Source: Deltaproteobacteria bacterium (lineage in GTDB: Bacteria; Myxococcota; Myxococcia; Myxococcales; 40CM-4-68-19). Taken from it: 53,690 nucleotides of DNA. The DNA lies in contig VBKI01000089.1 of assembly GCA_005879535.1 (NCBI GenBank), positions 1 to 53,690 on the forward strand. Reading direction: 5' to 3'. The notes beneath the pieces were generated by a model that ran no database searches, was not told where the DNA came from, and was given only the letters and a program-made list of their open reading frames with translations. Shown here one piece after another: positions 42,935 through 52,699 of the stretch; the stretch's first letter is position 1, and every line of letters starts with the position of its first letter. A program made the position numbers and the translations under genes.

Positions 42935-43756
42935 ATGCAACGATTTCCCTTCCTTTCGCTTTTCATCCCCGCCCTCTGCCTCGCCTGCGTCACGACGTCG
43001 ACGCACGAAAAGGGCATCGCCGATCTGAACGAGCAGCATCAAAAGGAGCTGGAGAAGACCCGTGCCGACGAGGCTGCGAGGCTCGCCGAGATGGAGAAGG
43101 CGCGCAAGGATCTGGAGACGAAGCTCACCGACGCGCAGAAGCGGGCCGACGAGCTGAACAAGGTCCTGCAGGGAACCGCCGCGGACAAGGAGAAGCTCGA
43201 CAAGCTCCTGCAGGCGACCAACGCGCAGCTCGAGGACCTGGGTCGGCAGAAGGCTGCCGCCGAAGCGCGCGCGGCGACGTACAAGTCTCTCACCGACCGG
43301 TTGCGCTCGATGATCGATGCCGGAAAGCTCTCCGTCCGGATCCGCAAGGGGCGGATGCTCATCTCCCTGCCCAACGACGTGCTCTTCGACTCGGGCAGCG
43401 CGGTACTCAAGAGGGCCGGACAGGATGCGGTCGCCCAGGTGGCGCAGGCCCTCGCGGGATTCAGCGATCGCCAGTTCCTGGTGGCCGGTCACACCGACGA
43501 CAAGCCCATCCGGAGCGCGCGATTTCCGTCCAACTGGGAGCTTTCCACGGAGAGGGCGGTGGTGGTGACGCGCTTTCTGGTGAGCAAGGGAATGAAGCCG
43601 GATTCGCTGGGCGCGGTGGGATACGGCGAGTTCGACCCCGTCATCGCGAACGATTCCGACGACCACCGCGCGCAAAACCGGCGGATCGAGATCCAGCTGC
43701 AGCCGAACCTGAGCGAGGTGCCCTCGATGGACGACCTGGCGAAGAAATCCGGTTAG
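42935..43756 (+). CDS. OmpA/MotB-domain lipoprotein with coiled coil
   Basis: 273 residues from ATG 42935 (GGGGG precedes it; a GTG at 42920 is also open). The lipoprotein leader ends ALCLAC. Residues about 28-115 form a heptad-rich Glu/Lys coiled coil. The C-terminal OmpA-like peptidoglycan-binding domain has LPNDVLFDSGSAVL, VAGHTDDKPI, NWELSTERAVVVTRFL and AQNRRIEIQ. It should tie the outer membrane to the cell wall. Its TAG stop (43754-43756) is also the first three bases of palindrome R1. Confidence 0.88.
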   Translation: MQRFPFLSLFIPALCLACVTTSTHEKGIADLNEQHQKELEKTRADEAARLAEMEKARKDLETKLTDAQKRADELNKVLQGTAADKEKLDKLLQATNAQLEDLGRQKAAAEARAATYKSLTDRLRSMIDAGKLSVRIRKGRMLISLPNDVLFDSGSAVLKRAGQDAVAQVAQALAGFSDRQFLVAGHTDDKPIRSARFPSNWELSTERAVVVTRFLVSKGMKPDSLGAVGYGEFDPVIANDSDDHRAQNRRIEIQLQPNLSEVPSMDDLAKKSG

Positions 43757-43808
43757 TCACTGCCGCGCCGGAGGTGCGGCTTTGCGACTATTGCTTGAGA
43801 CTGGCCAG
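43754..43808. repeat. Palindromic repeat R1 with stop codons at both ends
   Basis: Outer stem TAGTCAC/GCGACTA (43754-43760 and 43784-43790), inner stem GCCGCGCC/GGTGCGGC (43762-43769 and 43773-43780), 3-base loop. The tail TTGCTTGAGACTGGCCAG follows (43791-43808). The left TAG is the stop of the OmpA-like gene; the right end read on the minus strand is the TAG stop of the opposite gene. It may also act as a two-way terminator. Related copies: 45087, 45179 and, more distantly, 53100. Confidence 0.7.
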
Positions 43809-44188
43809 CGCGACCCATGCCGCCAGGGCGCACTCGCGCTGCTCGGTTGCCCACGGCCTGCCTGAAGCAGCGCCGGCGGAATCGAGCCGTGCCCGCGCCG
43901 CGCTTTGCGTGAGTCCGAGGACCTCCTGCGCCCGCGCCGGAAGCGATTTCGCCGGAAGGCGCACGCGTCGATCGTCGGCTGGACTTCGTTCGCGGACAGG
44001 CCGCGCTCGTGGCCGACGTGATAGACGACGGCGGCCTCGAAGGTCTCGCGCATCGTCACGCGCTGCTTGGCGACGATCTCGACACTGCCGTCCGCTTCGG
44101 CTACGAGAACGCCGTAGGCCCACCCGATGTGGGCCTTGAAGGCGAGCGTGGCCCGTCGCTTCCGGGAAGGCGAAGGCACGCCTGCCAT
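43788..44188 (-). pseudogene. Hypothetical protein gene with a 1-base frameshift
   Basis: Two frames join into one plausible protein of about 134 residues. The first runs from ATG 44188 to about 43957 (MAGVPSPSRKRRATLAFKAH, through GLSANEVQPTIDACA); the second continues LPAKSLPARAQEVLGLTQ to WVALASLKQ and a TAG in palindrome R1. Adding one C in GCCTT near 43957 (GCC CTT) restores the frame. The strand-like start and the end WATEQRECALAAW suggest a small RNase-H-like fold, but this is a guess. Unjoined, the first frame runs on to 43757 in low-complexity Arg/Ser sequence. Sequencing error or true pseudogene cannot be told apart here. Confidence 0.55.
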
Positions 44189-44246
44189 CGTACACCGCGC
44201 CGGGAGGCGAATCCCTGCGCCTTCACCGAGATCGAACGCGAATACC

Positions 44247-44690
44247 ATGCGCTATCTCGAAGATTTCCATGAAGGCCAGGTCTTCGAGCTCGGGGAGGAG
44301 ACCATCCGCGAGCAGGAGATCGTCGAGTTTGCCCGGCGCTTCGACGCGCAGCCTTTTCACGTCGACGCGGAGGCGGCCAAACGCTCCATCTACGGCGGGC
44401 TGATCGCGAGCGGGTGGCACACCGCGTCGTTCTTCATGGGGCTTCTGGTGCGCAGCCTCCTCCACGACGTGGCGAGCATGGGCGCAGGCGGCATCGACGA
44501 GCTGCGCTGGCTGAAGCCGGTGCGGCCCGGAGACACGCTGCGCGGGCGCCTGAACGTGGTGGGAACGCGGCCGTCAACGAAGCATGCCGACCGGGGCCTC
44601 CTGACCTGCGTCGGCGAGCTGTTCAACCAGAAGGACGAGCGCGTGCTCCTGATCCGCTGGTCCGCGATGATCGCGCGGAGGCGGCCGTGA
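44247..44690 (+). CDS. MaoC-like (R)-enoyl-CoA hydratase
   Basis: 147 residues from ATG 44247; the open frame begins earlier at 44127 outside the domain. The hot-dog fold signature is FARRFDAQPFHVDAEAAKRS with the catalytic Asp and His, followed by GGLIASGWHTAS. These enzymes hydrate trans-2-enoyl-CoA to (R)-3-hydroxyacyl-CoA. This form resembles stand-alone acyl dehydratases near acyl-CoA ligases, and one lies about 1.4 kb upstream. Its stop overlaps the VOC gene start as GTGA. Confidence 0.87.
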   Translation: MRYLEDFHEGQVFELGEETIREQEIVEFARRFDAQPFHVDAEAAKRSIYGGLIASGWHTASFFMGLLVRSLLHDVASMGAGGIDELRWLKPVRPGDTLRGRLNVVGTRPSTKHADRGLLTCVGELFNQKDERVLLIRWSAMIARRRP

Positions 44691-45151
44691 CCGCGCAGGT
44701 GCGCATCTGCATCGACGTTCCGGACCTCGAAAAGGGCATCGCCTTCTACACGCAGGTGTTCGGCCTCACCCTGGGGCGGCGGCTTGGCCGGGGCTGGGCG
44801 GAGCTCCTCGGCGCGTTGGCGGCGATCGATCTTCTCGCGGAGCCGGCCGGCAGCGCGTCGAGCCCGGGATCCAGCGCTGCACGGGATTACAAGCGCCACT
44901 GGACGCCGGTCCATGTCGACTGGCCCGTGCCCGATCTCGACGCGGCCGTCCGGCGCGCGCAGGCGGCCGGCGCCGTTCTCGACCGCGACGTACAAACGAG
45001 GAAATACGGCCGGCTCGCCAATCTGGCGGATCCGTTCGGCAACGGCTTCTGCTTCCTCGAGATGCGCGGTCGCGGCTACGACGAGCTAGTCGCGGCCGCC
45101 GAAGGCGGCTTAGTCGCGGCCGCCGAAGGCGGCTTAGCGACTACTTCTTGA
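44687..45151 (+). CDS. Glyoxalase/VOC-superfamily protein with repeat-encoded tail
   Basis: 154 residues from GTG 44687. The fold is VRICIDVPDLEKGIAFYTQV with FGLTLGR, then HVDWPVPDLDAAVRRAQAAG and ADPFGNGFCFLEM, where Glu is a likely metal ligand. The last 20 or so residues (DELVAAAEGGLVAAAEGGLA) are encoded by the two tandem units of repeat R2, so the natural end is probably close to residue 132. The repeat seems to have moved the stop codon downstream. It is coupled to the MaoC gene. Substrate unknown. Confidence 0.8.
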   Translation: MTAQVRICIDVPDLEKGIAFYTQVFGLTLGRRLGRGWAELLGALAAIDLLAEPAGSASSPGSSAARDYKRHWTPVHVDWPVPDLDAAVRRAQAAGAVLDRDVQTRKYGRLANLADPFGNGFCFLEMRGRGYDELVAAAEGGLVAAAEGGLATTS

Positions 45152-45161
45152 GACTGTACAG
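45087..45161. repeat. Palindromic repeat R2 with tandem 24-bp duplication
   Basis: Two exact 24-base units (45087-45110 and 45111-45134), each TAGTCGC, GGCCGCC, GAA, GGCGGC, T, then GCGACTA at 45137-45143 closing the outer stem. The tail CTTCTTGAGACTGTACAG (45144-45161) matches the tails of R1 and R3. It lies over the 3' end of the VOC gene, which reads through it. On the minus strand the tail reads LYSLKK then TAG. Confidence 0.7.
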
Positions 45162-45178
45162 TTTGTCGAGATGCGCTC

Positions 45179-45234
45179 TAGCCGCTGCCGCACCGAAAGG
45201 TGCAGCTTTGCGGCTATCGCTTCAGGCTGTACAG
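45179..45234. repeat. Palindromic repeat R3 upstream of ilvA
   Basis: Outer stem TAGCCGC/GCGGCTA (45179-45185 and 45210-45216), inner stem GCCGCACC/GGTGCAGC (45187-45194 and 45199-45206), loop GAAA, tail TCGCTTCAGGCTGTACAG (45217-45234). Compared with R1 and R2 the outer stem has T-to-C on one side and A-to-G on the other, a compensating pair change that supports selection for the hairpin. It ends 8 bases before the ilvA start. Confidence 0.7.
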
Positions 45235-45242
45235 GTCATGAG

Positions 45243-46760
<1,518 letters not shown>

Positions 46761-46767
46761 AGTCCGC

Positions 46768-47274
46768 TCACGTCGCGCCGAATGCCACCCTCAGCGTCAG
46801 CACCTCGACCCCGGGGTTGCGGGTCCCGAGGTGCGCGTTGGAGATGTGGCTGAAGCCGACCCCGACCCGGACCGTCGGATCCGGCGCGACCGAAAGCTCC
46901 AGGGAGGAGCGGAACTCGACGACGTGGCCGAGATCGCCATCCCCGCGCGCGAGCACGATCCCCGGTGCGAACGCAGGCGTCAGCCGCAGGCTGCCGGCGA
47001 GTGGGATCTCGAACGCGACGCCGGAGTAGACGTACGCGGCACCGCCGGTGGTCGTCAGGAGTCCGGCGACGGGGCGAACCACCGCCCAGTGCCAGGGGCC
47101 GCGCAGCTCCAGCTCCATTCCCAACGAGTGTGGGATCTCCTTGCGCATGCCGTACTGTCCGGTGGCGATCGCGACGGCCGCACGGTCCCCGCGCGCGGAG
47201 GCGGCCGCGACCAGCAGCAAGGCGGCCGAGACGGAGGCGATGCGACGGCGCGGCACTCTCCTTTGATGCACCAT
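46768..47274 (-). CDS. PagL-like lipid A 3-O-deacylase
   Basis: 168 residues from ATG 47274, with a signal peptide after a basic start (VPRRRIASVSAALLLVAAAS). The body shows alternating hydrophobic strands of an outer-membrane barrel. The catalytic triad candidates lie in VGVGFSHISNAHLGTRNPGV followed by EVL: His and Ser in HIS, and Glu, as in PagL. It removes a 3-linked acyl chain from lipid A and softens the immune or stress response to LPS. It starts 1 base after the chrA stop, so is likely co-transcribed with it. Confidence 0.75.
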   Translation of the reverse strand: MVHQRRVPRRRIASVSAALLLVAAASARGDRAAVAIATGQYGMRKEIPHSLGMELELRGPWHWAVVRPVAGLLTTTGGAAYVYSGVAFEIPLAGSLRLTPAFAPGIVLARGDGDLGHVVEFRSSLELSVAPDPTVRVGVGFSHISNAHLGTRNPGVEVLTLRVAFGAT

Positions 47275-47275
47275 C

Positions 47276-48442
47276 TCAAAGTTCGGGTCCACCGAAGAGT
47301 CCCGGGGCAAACGCCCGCAGCAGGCCGAGGGCGCCGCCGGCAAGGACGACGGCGACGACGTTCAGCCGCCACTTCCAGAAGGTGAGGGCCGCGAACGCCG
47401 CGAGGCCGAGGACGACCGTGATCCAGTCAACCGTTCCCGACGCCATGAAGGCGACCTTCGCCAAGGGGATCGAGACGGAAAACATCAGTCCGACCACGCC
47501 GCAGGTCACGCCTTTGAGGAACGCCTTCATCCCCGGCCTCGAGGTGAGCCAATCCATGTGCCGCGCAGCGCCGAGGACGAAGACGAAGGAGGGAAGGAAG
47601 AGCCAGAACGTCGCCGCGACGGCCCCGAGCCAGGGCACGCCGCGGGCGTTGCCCGCGAGGTACCCGACGAAGATGCCGATCGAGATCAGCGGACCGGGCG
47701 TGGTCTCGCCGAGCGCCAGCGCGTCGATCATCTCCCGATCGCCAATCCAGCCATAGCCGGCGACGGCGCCCTCGCGGATGTACGGCAAGACCGCGTACGC
47801 GCCGCCGAACGAGAACAAGCCCACCTTGAGGAAAAACGACGAGATGTCGAAGAGACGCTGTCCCGTCGACTCCGCCGCGCCGGCCGCCGGCCACAGAAGG
47901 ACGGGCAAGGCCGCAAGCGCCGCAGACCGCCGGCCGCGGACGAGACCGACGAGGCCGCATCCGAGGAGCACGAGCAGGAAGGGCGCATGTCCGAAGAAAA
48001 ATGCGACGAAGGCGATGCAGGAGAGCAGCACGGAGAAGGTATCTTTCAGCGTAGCGCGCGAGATCCGGACCAGTGCGGCGAGCAGCAGCGAAAGGCCCAC
48101 CGGACGGAAGCCCCAGAGCACGCCGAGCACCTGCGCTGTCTTGCCGAACCGGACGTAGATGAAGGCGAGCGCGGTGAGCGTCATGAAGCCGGGGAGGATG
48201 AAGAGCACACCCGCGAGCGCGCCACCGGCGTATCCACCCTTGCGGTACCCGATGTAGATCGCGAGCTGCAGCGCCTCCGGCCCTGGAAGCACGTGGCAGA
48301 AATTCAGCGCGCGGACGAATTCTTCTTCATCCAGCCACTTCTGCCGCTCGACGACCTGCAGGTGCATCAGCCCGATCTGGCCGACGGGACCGCCGAAGGC
48401 GAGCCACCCCAGCTTGAGGAAGTACCAGAAAAGCTCCCTCAT
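47276..48442 (-). CDS. chrA: Chromate efflux transporter ChrA
   Basis: 388 residues from ATG 48442; the frame is open up to 51247 but that part is shadow. It has two homologous halves, as in long-chain CHR proteins. The first has FLKLGWLAFGGPVGQIGLMH with FCHVLPGPEALQLAIYIGY, and the second FLKVGLFSFGGAYAVLPYI with ALGETTPGPLISIGIFVGY. Each half has about five helices. It exports chromate across the inner membrane. No chrB is adjacent; the ChrB_N fragment lies 34 kb away at 13126. It is divergent from the S41 protease gene with 87 bases between. Confidence 0.92.
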   Translation of the reverse strand: MRELFWYFLKLGWLAFGGPVGQIGLMHLQVVERQKWLDEEEFVRALNFCHVLPGPEALQLAIYIGYRKGGYAGGALAGVLFILPGFMTLTALAFIYVRFGKTAQVLGVLWGFRPVGLSLLLAALVRISRATLKDTFSVLLSCIAFVAFFFGHAPFLLVLLGCGLVGLVRGRRSAALAALPVLLWPAAGAAESTGQRLFDISSFFLKVGLFSFGGAYAVLPYIREGAVAGYGWIGDREMIDALALGETTPGPLISIGIFVGYLAGNARGVPWLGAVAATFWLFLPSFVFVLGAARHMDWLTSRPGMKAFLKGVTCGVVGLMFSVSIPLAKVAFMASGTVDWITVVLGLAAFAALTFWKWRLNVVAVVLAGGALGLLRAFAPGLFGGPEL

Positions 48443-48529
48443 CGTAGGCTTCAAGGCGGCGGCTCCGTGGCCGGATTGCCGCACTATACGTCGGCTGCTA
48501 AGAGTCGAAACCTCCGGGGAGAGTTGCAC

Positions 48530-50044
48530 ATGCGCTGGATTCGGATCGTCGCCCTTGGTCTGACCCTGATGCACTGCGGTGGGGAAGAGTCGAACTGGCG
48601 CGACCTCGCCGCGAGATGCGCGACGCCGCGCACGGGAACGGATCCGTTCACGGGTCAGGCGTACCCGGACAAGAGGGCGACGCTGACCGACGAAAAGAGC
48701 TGGCTGAAGGCTTGGACCGACGACACGTACCTCTGGTACAGCGAGGTACCGTCGGTCAATGCCGCGCAGTACACCAGTGTGACGGACTACTTCGATCAGC
48801 TGAAGACGCGCGCGACAACGCCTTCCGGAAATGACAAGGACCGGTTCCATTTCTGGTATCCGACCGCGGATTGGGAACAACTCTCCCAGTCCGGCGTCGA
48901 ACTCGGGTATGGCATCACCTGGGTCGTCCTGTCGCCTCCGAAGACGCTGCCACGGAACTGGGTAGTCGGGTACGTGGAGCCTAACTCGCCAGCGGACGGA
49001 AAGATCATGCGAGGTGCGCAACTCAAGCTCATCGATGGCGTGAACATGGAGACCGCGAACACGCAGGCCGAGATCGATGTGCTCAACGCCGGCCTCTCTC
49101 CGGCCAACATTGGAGAACAGCACACGTACACGGTCCTGGATCCGGGCAGTACCCAGAACCGCGACGTCCCCTTGCAGGCTGCCGGCATCACCACCAATCC
49201 CGTCCCCATCACGGGCGTCGTGATGGCGACCAACGGGAAGAAGGTCGGGTACTTGCTGTTCAACGATCACATCGCCACCGCCGAGCAGAGGCTCGTCGAT
49301 GCGGTGACTTCTCTCAAGGCGCAAAGCATCAACGAACTGGTGCTCGATATCCGGTACAACGGCGGCGGCTATCTCGCGATCGCGAGCGAGATCGCCTACA
49401 TGATTGCGGGCTCGGCCAGGACATCCGGGAAGATCTTCGAGCAGCTCACGTTCAACGCAAAGCATCCGTCGACCGATCCGGTCACCGGAAAGCAGATCAC
49501 CCCGACCCCGTTCTATACCCAGACGCTCGGATTCTCCGCCGCGGCAGGCACACCGCTGCCAACCCTGGATCTGCCGCGGGTCTTCGTTTTGACAGGCCCT
49601 GGCACGTGCTCCGCGAGCGAATCGGTCCTCAATTCGCTGGACGGCGTCGGCGTGCAGGTGATCCAGATCGGCGCGACGACCTGCGGCAAGCCCTACGGAT
49701 TCTACCCGGAGGACAACTGCGGGGTTACCTACTTCTCGATCCAGTTCAAGGGCGTAAACGCGAAGGGCTTCGGAGATTACGCGGACGGCTTTGCTCCGGC
49801 GGCGACGGCTCCGGTCGCAGGCTTCACCGGTTGCGTGATGGCGGACGACTTCACCCGCCCCCTCGGTGATGCAGGGGAGAACCGGCTGGAGACGGCTCTG
49901 AACTACATCACGACGGGGTCTTGCGGAACGCCTGCCGCAGCCACGGCGCTCATCACCGCACCGGGACCACGCGGCGACGGCGAGGTGCTGAAGTCCGTCT
50001 GGCGCCAGAACCGCATCATGACGATGCCCCGGACCGGCCGCTAA
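48530..50044 (+). CDS. S41-family peptidase (C-terminal-processing type), probable lipoprotein
   Basis: 504 residues from ATG 48530 with GGGGAGAG. The leader MRWIRIVALGLTLMHCGGEE may carry a lipid-attachment Cys at 16, though LMHC is an unusual lipobox. A PDZ-like region is present (NWVVGYVEPNSPADGKIMRG, LKLIDGVNM). The S41 core has LVLDIRYNGGGYLAIASEIA, the Ser nucleophile in GTCSASESVLNSL, and the general-base Lys in TTCGKPYGFYP. It cleaves periplasmic substrates. The stop shares bases with the stop of the convergent gene at 50041. Confidence 0.87.
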   Translation: MRWIRIVALGLTLMHCGGEESNWRDLAARCATPRTGTDPFTGQAYPDKRATLTDEKSWLKAWTDDTYLWYSEVPSVNAAQYTSVTDYFDQLKTRATTPSGNDKDRFHFWYPTADWEQLSQSGVELGYGITWVVLSPPKTLPRNWVVGYVEPNSPADGKIMRGAQLKLIDGVNMETANTQAEIDVLNAGLSPANIGEQHTYTVLDPGSTQNRDVPLQAAGITTNPVPITGVVMATNGKKVGYLLFNDHIATAEQRLVDAVTSLKAQSINELVLDIRYNGGGYLAIASEIAYMIAGSARTSGKIFEQLTFNAKHPSTDPVTGKQITPTPFYTQTLGFSAAAGTPLPTLDLPRVFVLTGPGTCSASESVLNSLDGVGVQVIQIGATTCGKPYGFYPEDNCGVTYFSIQFKGVNAKGFGDYADGFAPAATAPVAGFTGCVMADDFTRPLGDAGENRLETALNYITTGSCGTPAAATALITAPGPRGDGEVLKSVWRQNRIMTMPRTGR

Positions 50045-51717
50045 TCCATATCGATCGTCTGGAAGTTCCCGCCCGCGTCCAGCACCGTGCCCCACACCTT
50101 GTGGGACGCCTGGTGCTCGCTCATGCCGAATCCCATGGATGCGCCGACCCCGAGGTCCAGGCCGCGCAAGGACTCGAGGGCGTCGACCAGCGACTCGGTG
50201 GTGAAGTCGCGGCCCGCGCGCCGCAATCCCTCGATGAGCAGGGTGGCGGCGAGATATCCCTCGAGCGAAACGAAGTCCGGCTTCTCGCCGAGCGAGTATT
50301 TGGGCAAGAGATCCTGGTAGCGCATCACGGCCGTCGCCTTGCTGTGCGGCAGCGGGACCACCTGCGTGACGATGACGCCTTCGGCGACCTTTCCGCCGTA
50401 CGCCATCAGCTCGTCCGCCAGCGCCTGGCTGCCGACGAACGAGACATTGCTGAAGACGATGTCCGGCCGCTCCGCCTTCACCTTGTCGATGAACTTCGCC
50501 GCCGCCCTGTACGTCGAGACCATCACCACCGCCCGCACGGGGCGGCGGCTCTTGAGCAGCGTGTCCACCGCCTCGGCGACGTCGGTCGTGTTCCGCTTGT
50601 AGCCGACGCGCAGCGTGCGCTCCGGGTTGCGGTTGTACTTGCGCATCATCTTCGCCACGCCGTTGAACCCCGCGTCTCCGTAGCCGTCCTGCTGAGCGAA
50701 GACCGCGATCTCGTCCGGCGGAATCCGCCGGACGTCCACCAGGTACCGGACCGTCGACGCCGTCTCCTCCGCGTAGCTGGCGCGGTAGTTGAAGACGTAG
50801 CGATCGGGCGGATCGCGCCGCAGCAGGCCCGCGCCGGTGAAGGGACCGAAGAAGAGCATCTTCTTCTCCAGCGTGTACGGCACGGCCACTTCCGCGGTGG
50901 GCGTCCCGACGTTCCCGACGAATCCGAACACGTTGCGCGCCTCCGCCAGCTCCTTCATCACCGTGCGGGTACGGTCGGGCTCGTAGCCGTCGTCGAGAGC
51001 GACGAGGCGCAGCTTGCGCCCGTTCACGCCGCCCGCCTCGTTCGTCGCGGCGAAAGCGAGATCGATGCCGGTCTTCATCCCGCGGCCCAGCTCCTTGGCG
51101 GGGCCCGAGAACGGCGCCGCCATGCCGAAGACGATCTCCGTGTCGGTGACGCCCGGAACGCGCGAGCGCGTCTCGGCCTCCCGGTGGACCACCGCCGCCG
51201 CCTGCTGGCGCGCGGCCAGCGCTGCCGCTTCCTGCTGCGAGCGCCACCAGAGCGCACCGCCGACGACGGCGATGGCCACCGCGGCCGACGCGACCACGAT
51301 CAGCAGCATGGGGGAGCGCGGGGGCGGCGGGGGATGCGACTTCGGAATCATGATTTCCTCCGGTCCCGCGGCGGACTCGCCGGCGTCTTTTTTCGCGCCG
51401 TTCGACTCGTCGTCGGACACCATCTCCTCGAGCAGGAGCTTGTTGCAGGATTCCCAGATCGTGCGCTTCTCGGTGGTGACGTTGAGATCGACGTGGAACT
51501 CGCCCTCGCGCAGGCGCATGGCGCGGCGGACGGCGTCGAGGCCGGTCACGTGGCCGAAGCGGGCGTCGACGATCTCGCCCTTCTCCATGAACACGACCAC
51601 GTCGTGCTCCGGACCCGCGGGTGACACGATCGTCACCGCCGCCGTCTGCCGGCTGATGCTGTAGAACTGAATGAGGTCGGTGAACGACGTCTCCGACAGG
51701 TTTCCGCTCAGCGCCAC
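50041..51717 (-). CDS. DUF4388 (PATAN)-TM-periplasmic-binding-protein fusion
   Basis: 558 residues from GTG 51717, chosen because MALSGNLSETSFTDLIQFYS is the standard start of DUF4388; the frame is open to 52020. Order: DUF4388 (residues 1-115), an acidic linker, a Pro-rich stretch then one membrane helix (MLLIVVASAAVAIAVVGGAL), and a type I periplasmic binding fold like amino-acid ABC receptors (EIVFGMAAPFSGPAKELGRG, FVGNVGTPTAEVAVPYTLEK, VFAQQDGYGDAGFNGV). It looks like a sensor with a periplasmic ligand domain and a cytoplasmic regulatory domain. No ABC permease is nearby. Confidence 0.83.
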   Translation of the reverse strand: MALSGNLSETSFTDLIQFYSISRQTAAVTIVSPAGPEHDVVVFMEKGEIVDARFGHVTGLDAVRRAMRLREGEFHVDLNVTTEKRTIWESCNKLLLEEMVSDDESNGAKKDAGESAAGPEEIMIPKSHPPPPPRSPMLLIVVASAAVAIAVVGGALWWRSQQEAAALAARQQAAAVVHREAETRSRVPGVTDTEIVFGMAAPFSGPAKELGRGMKTGIDLAFAATNEAGGVNGRKLRLVALDDGYEPDRTRTVMKELAEARNVFGFVGNVGTPTAEVAVPYTLEKKMLFFGPFTGAGLLRRDPPDRYVFNYRASYAEETASTVRYLVDVRRIPPDEIAVFAQQDGYGDAGFNGVAKMMRKYNRNPERTLRVGYKRNTTDVAEAVDTLLKSRRPVRAVVMVSTYRAAAKFIDKVKAERPDIVFSNVSFVGSQALADELMAYGGKVAEGVIVTQVVPLPHSKATAVMRYQDLLPKYSLGEKPDFVSLEGYLAATLLIEGLRRAGRDFTTESLVDALESLRGLDLGVGASMGFGMSEHQASHKVWGTVLDAGGNFQTIDMD

Positions 51718-51841
51718 CCGTCGAGCGTACGACGGAGAGCAGGGCAACGCGAAATCCATCGTCAGTTGGCGCATCGCGCCGTCTATGACGGCCATCACGG
51801 GGGCGCGGTAGGCGTTTGTCGGGAATGTCCCTACCGGTACT

Positions 51842-52660
51842 TCACTGCTCCAACGTGTCGCAGGATGCCGCGGAACCTGTGTCGAGACCCGTCTTGAACC
51901 AGCGAGCGCGTTCGCGGGCGGAGCCGTGCGTGAACGATTCCGGCGAGACACGGCGGCCCGCCATCTGCTGGATGCGATCGTCTCCGACCGCGGACGCGGC
52001 GCGCAGGCCCTCTTCGGCATCGCCGGGATCGAGGAGCTGACGCTGCGCCGCGGAGTGGCCCCAGACGCCCGCGAAGCAGTCCGCCTGCAGCTCCAGCTTC
52101 ACGGAGAGGGCGTTGCGCCGTGAGGGATCCAGCCGCGTCGCGCGCTCGACCTTGGCGGTGATGCCGAGCAGGTTCTGCACGTGATGCCCCACCTCGTGCG
52201 CGATCACGTACGCCTGGGCGAAGTCGCCCGGGGCTCCGAATCGGCGCGCCAGCTCCCGGTAGAAGCCGAGGTCGATGTACACGCGCTCGTCGGGCGGACA
52301 GTAGAAGGGCCCCATCGCCGCGCCAGCGCCGCCGCAGCCGGACTGCGTCTCGTCCCAGAAGAGGACGAGCTTCGCATCGCGGTATCCGCGCAGGTTCTGG
52401 CCCCAGAACCGCTGCGTGTCGTTGAAGGAGCCGACGGCAACTTTCTCCAGCGAGGCTTCATCCTCTCGCCGCTGTTCGGCCTGCGGTCCTTGCGCCTGCG
52501 TGGCCGCGCCATTGTCTCCCACGAGCGCGAAGAAGTTCTGGCGGAAAACTATGCTGAGGACGCCGAGGAGGAGGATGCCGCCGATGCCGAGGCGCCCGCC
52601 GGTGATCAGGCCGCGCCGGTCCTCCACGTTGGATCGGTCGTCGTCGCCGCCGAGCCGCAT
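51842..52660 (-). CDS. YpfJ-like neutral zinc metallopeptidase
   Basis: 272 residues from ATG 52660. MRLGGDDDRSNVEDRRG is the usual start of the family; the frame opens at 52693. One membrane helix follows (GRLGIGGILLLGVLSIVF), then the metallopeptidase domain with the zinc motif AHEVGHHVQNLLG and the third ligand region ELQADCFAGVW. It has CPPDERVYIDLGFYREL upstream. A periplasm-facing or membrane-anchored peptidase of unknown substrate. No Shine-Dalgarno is obvious. Confidence 0.87.
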   Translation of the reverse strand: MRLGGDDDRSNVEDRRGLITGGRLGIGGILLLGVLSIVFRQNFFALVGDNGAATQAQGPQAEQRREDEASLEKVAVGSFNDTQRFWGQNLRGYRDAKLVLFWDETQSGCGGAGAAMGPFYCPPDERVYIDLGFYRELARRFGAPGDFAQAYVIAHEVGHHVQNLLGITAKVERATRLDPSRRNALSVKLELQADCFAGVWGHSAAQRQLLDPGDAEEGLRAASAVGDDRIQQMAGRRVSPESFTHGSARERARWFKTGLDTGSAASCDTLEQ

Positions 52661-52699
52661 CCGGACAATCTGCGTCGGCGCCGCCGCGCCCACAACCTC

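Noticed and set aside
45171-45242. Earlier start for threonine dehydratase
   Set aside because: It would translate palindrome R3; the domain begins after ATG 45243.
48443-51247. A 1323-residue open frame extending chrA far upstream
   Set aside because: The upstream part is antisense or out-of-frame shadow of the S41 gene and the PATAN fusion; only the last 388 residues match ChrA.
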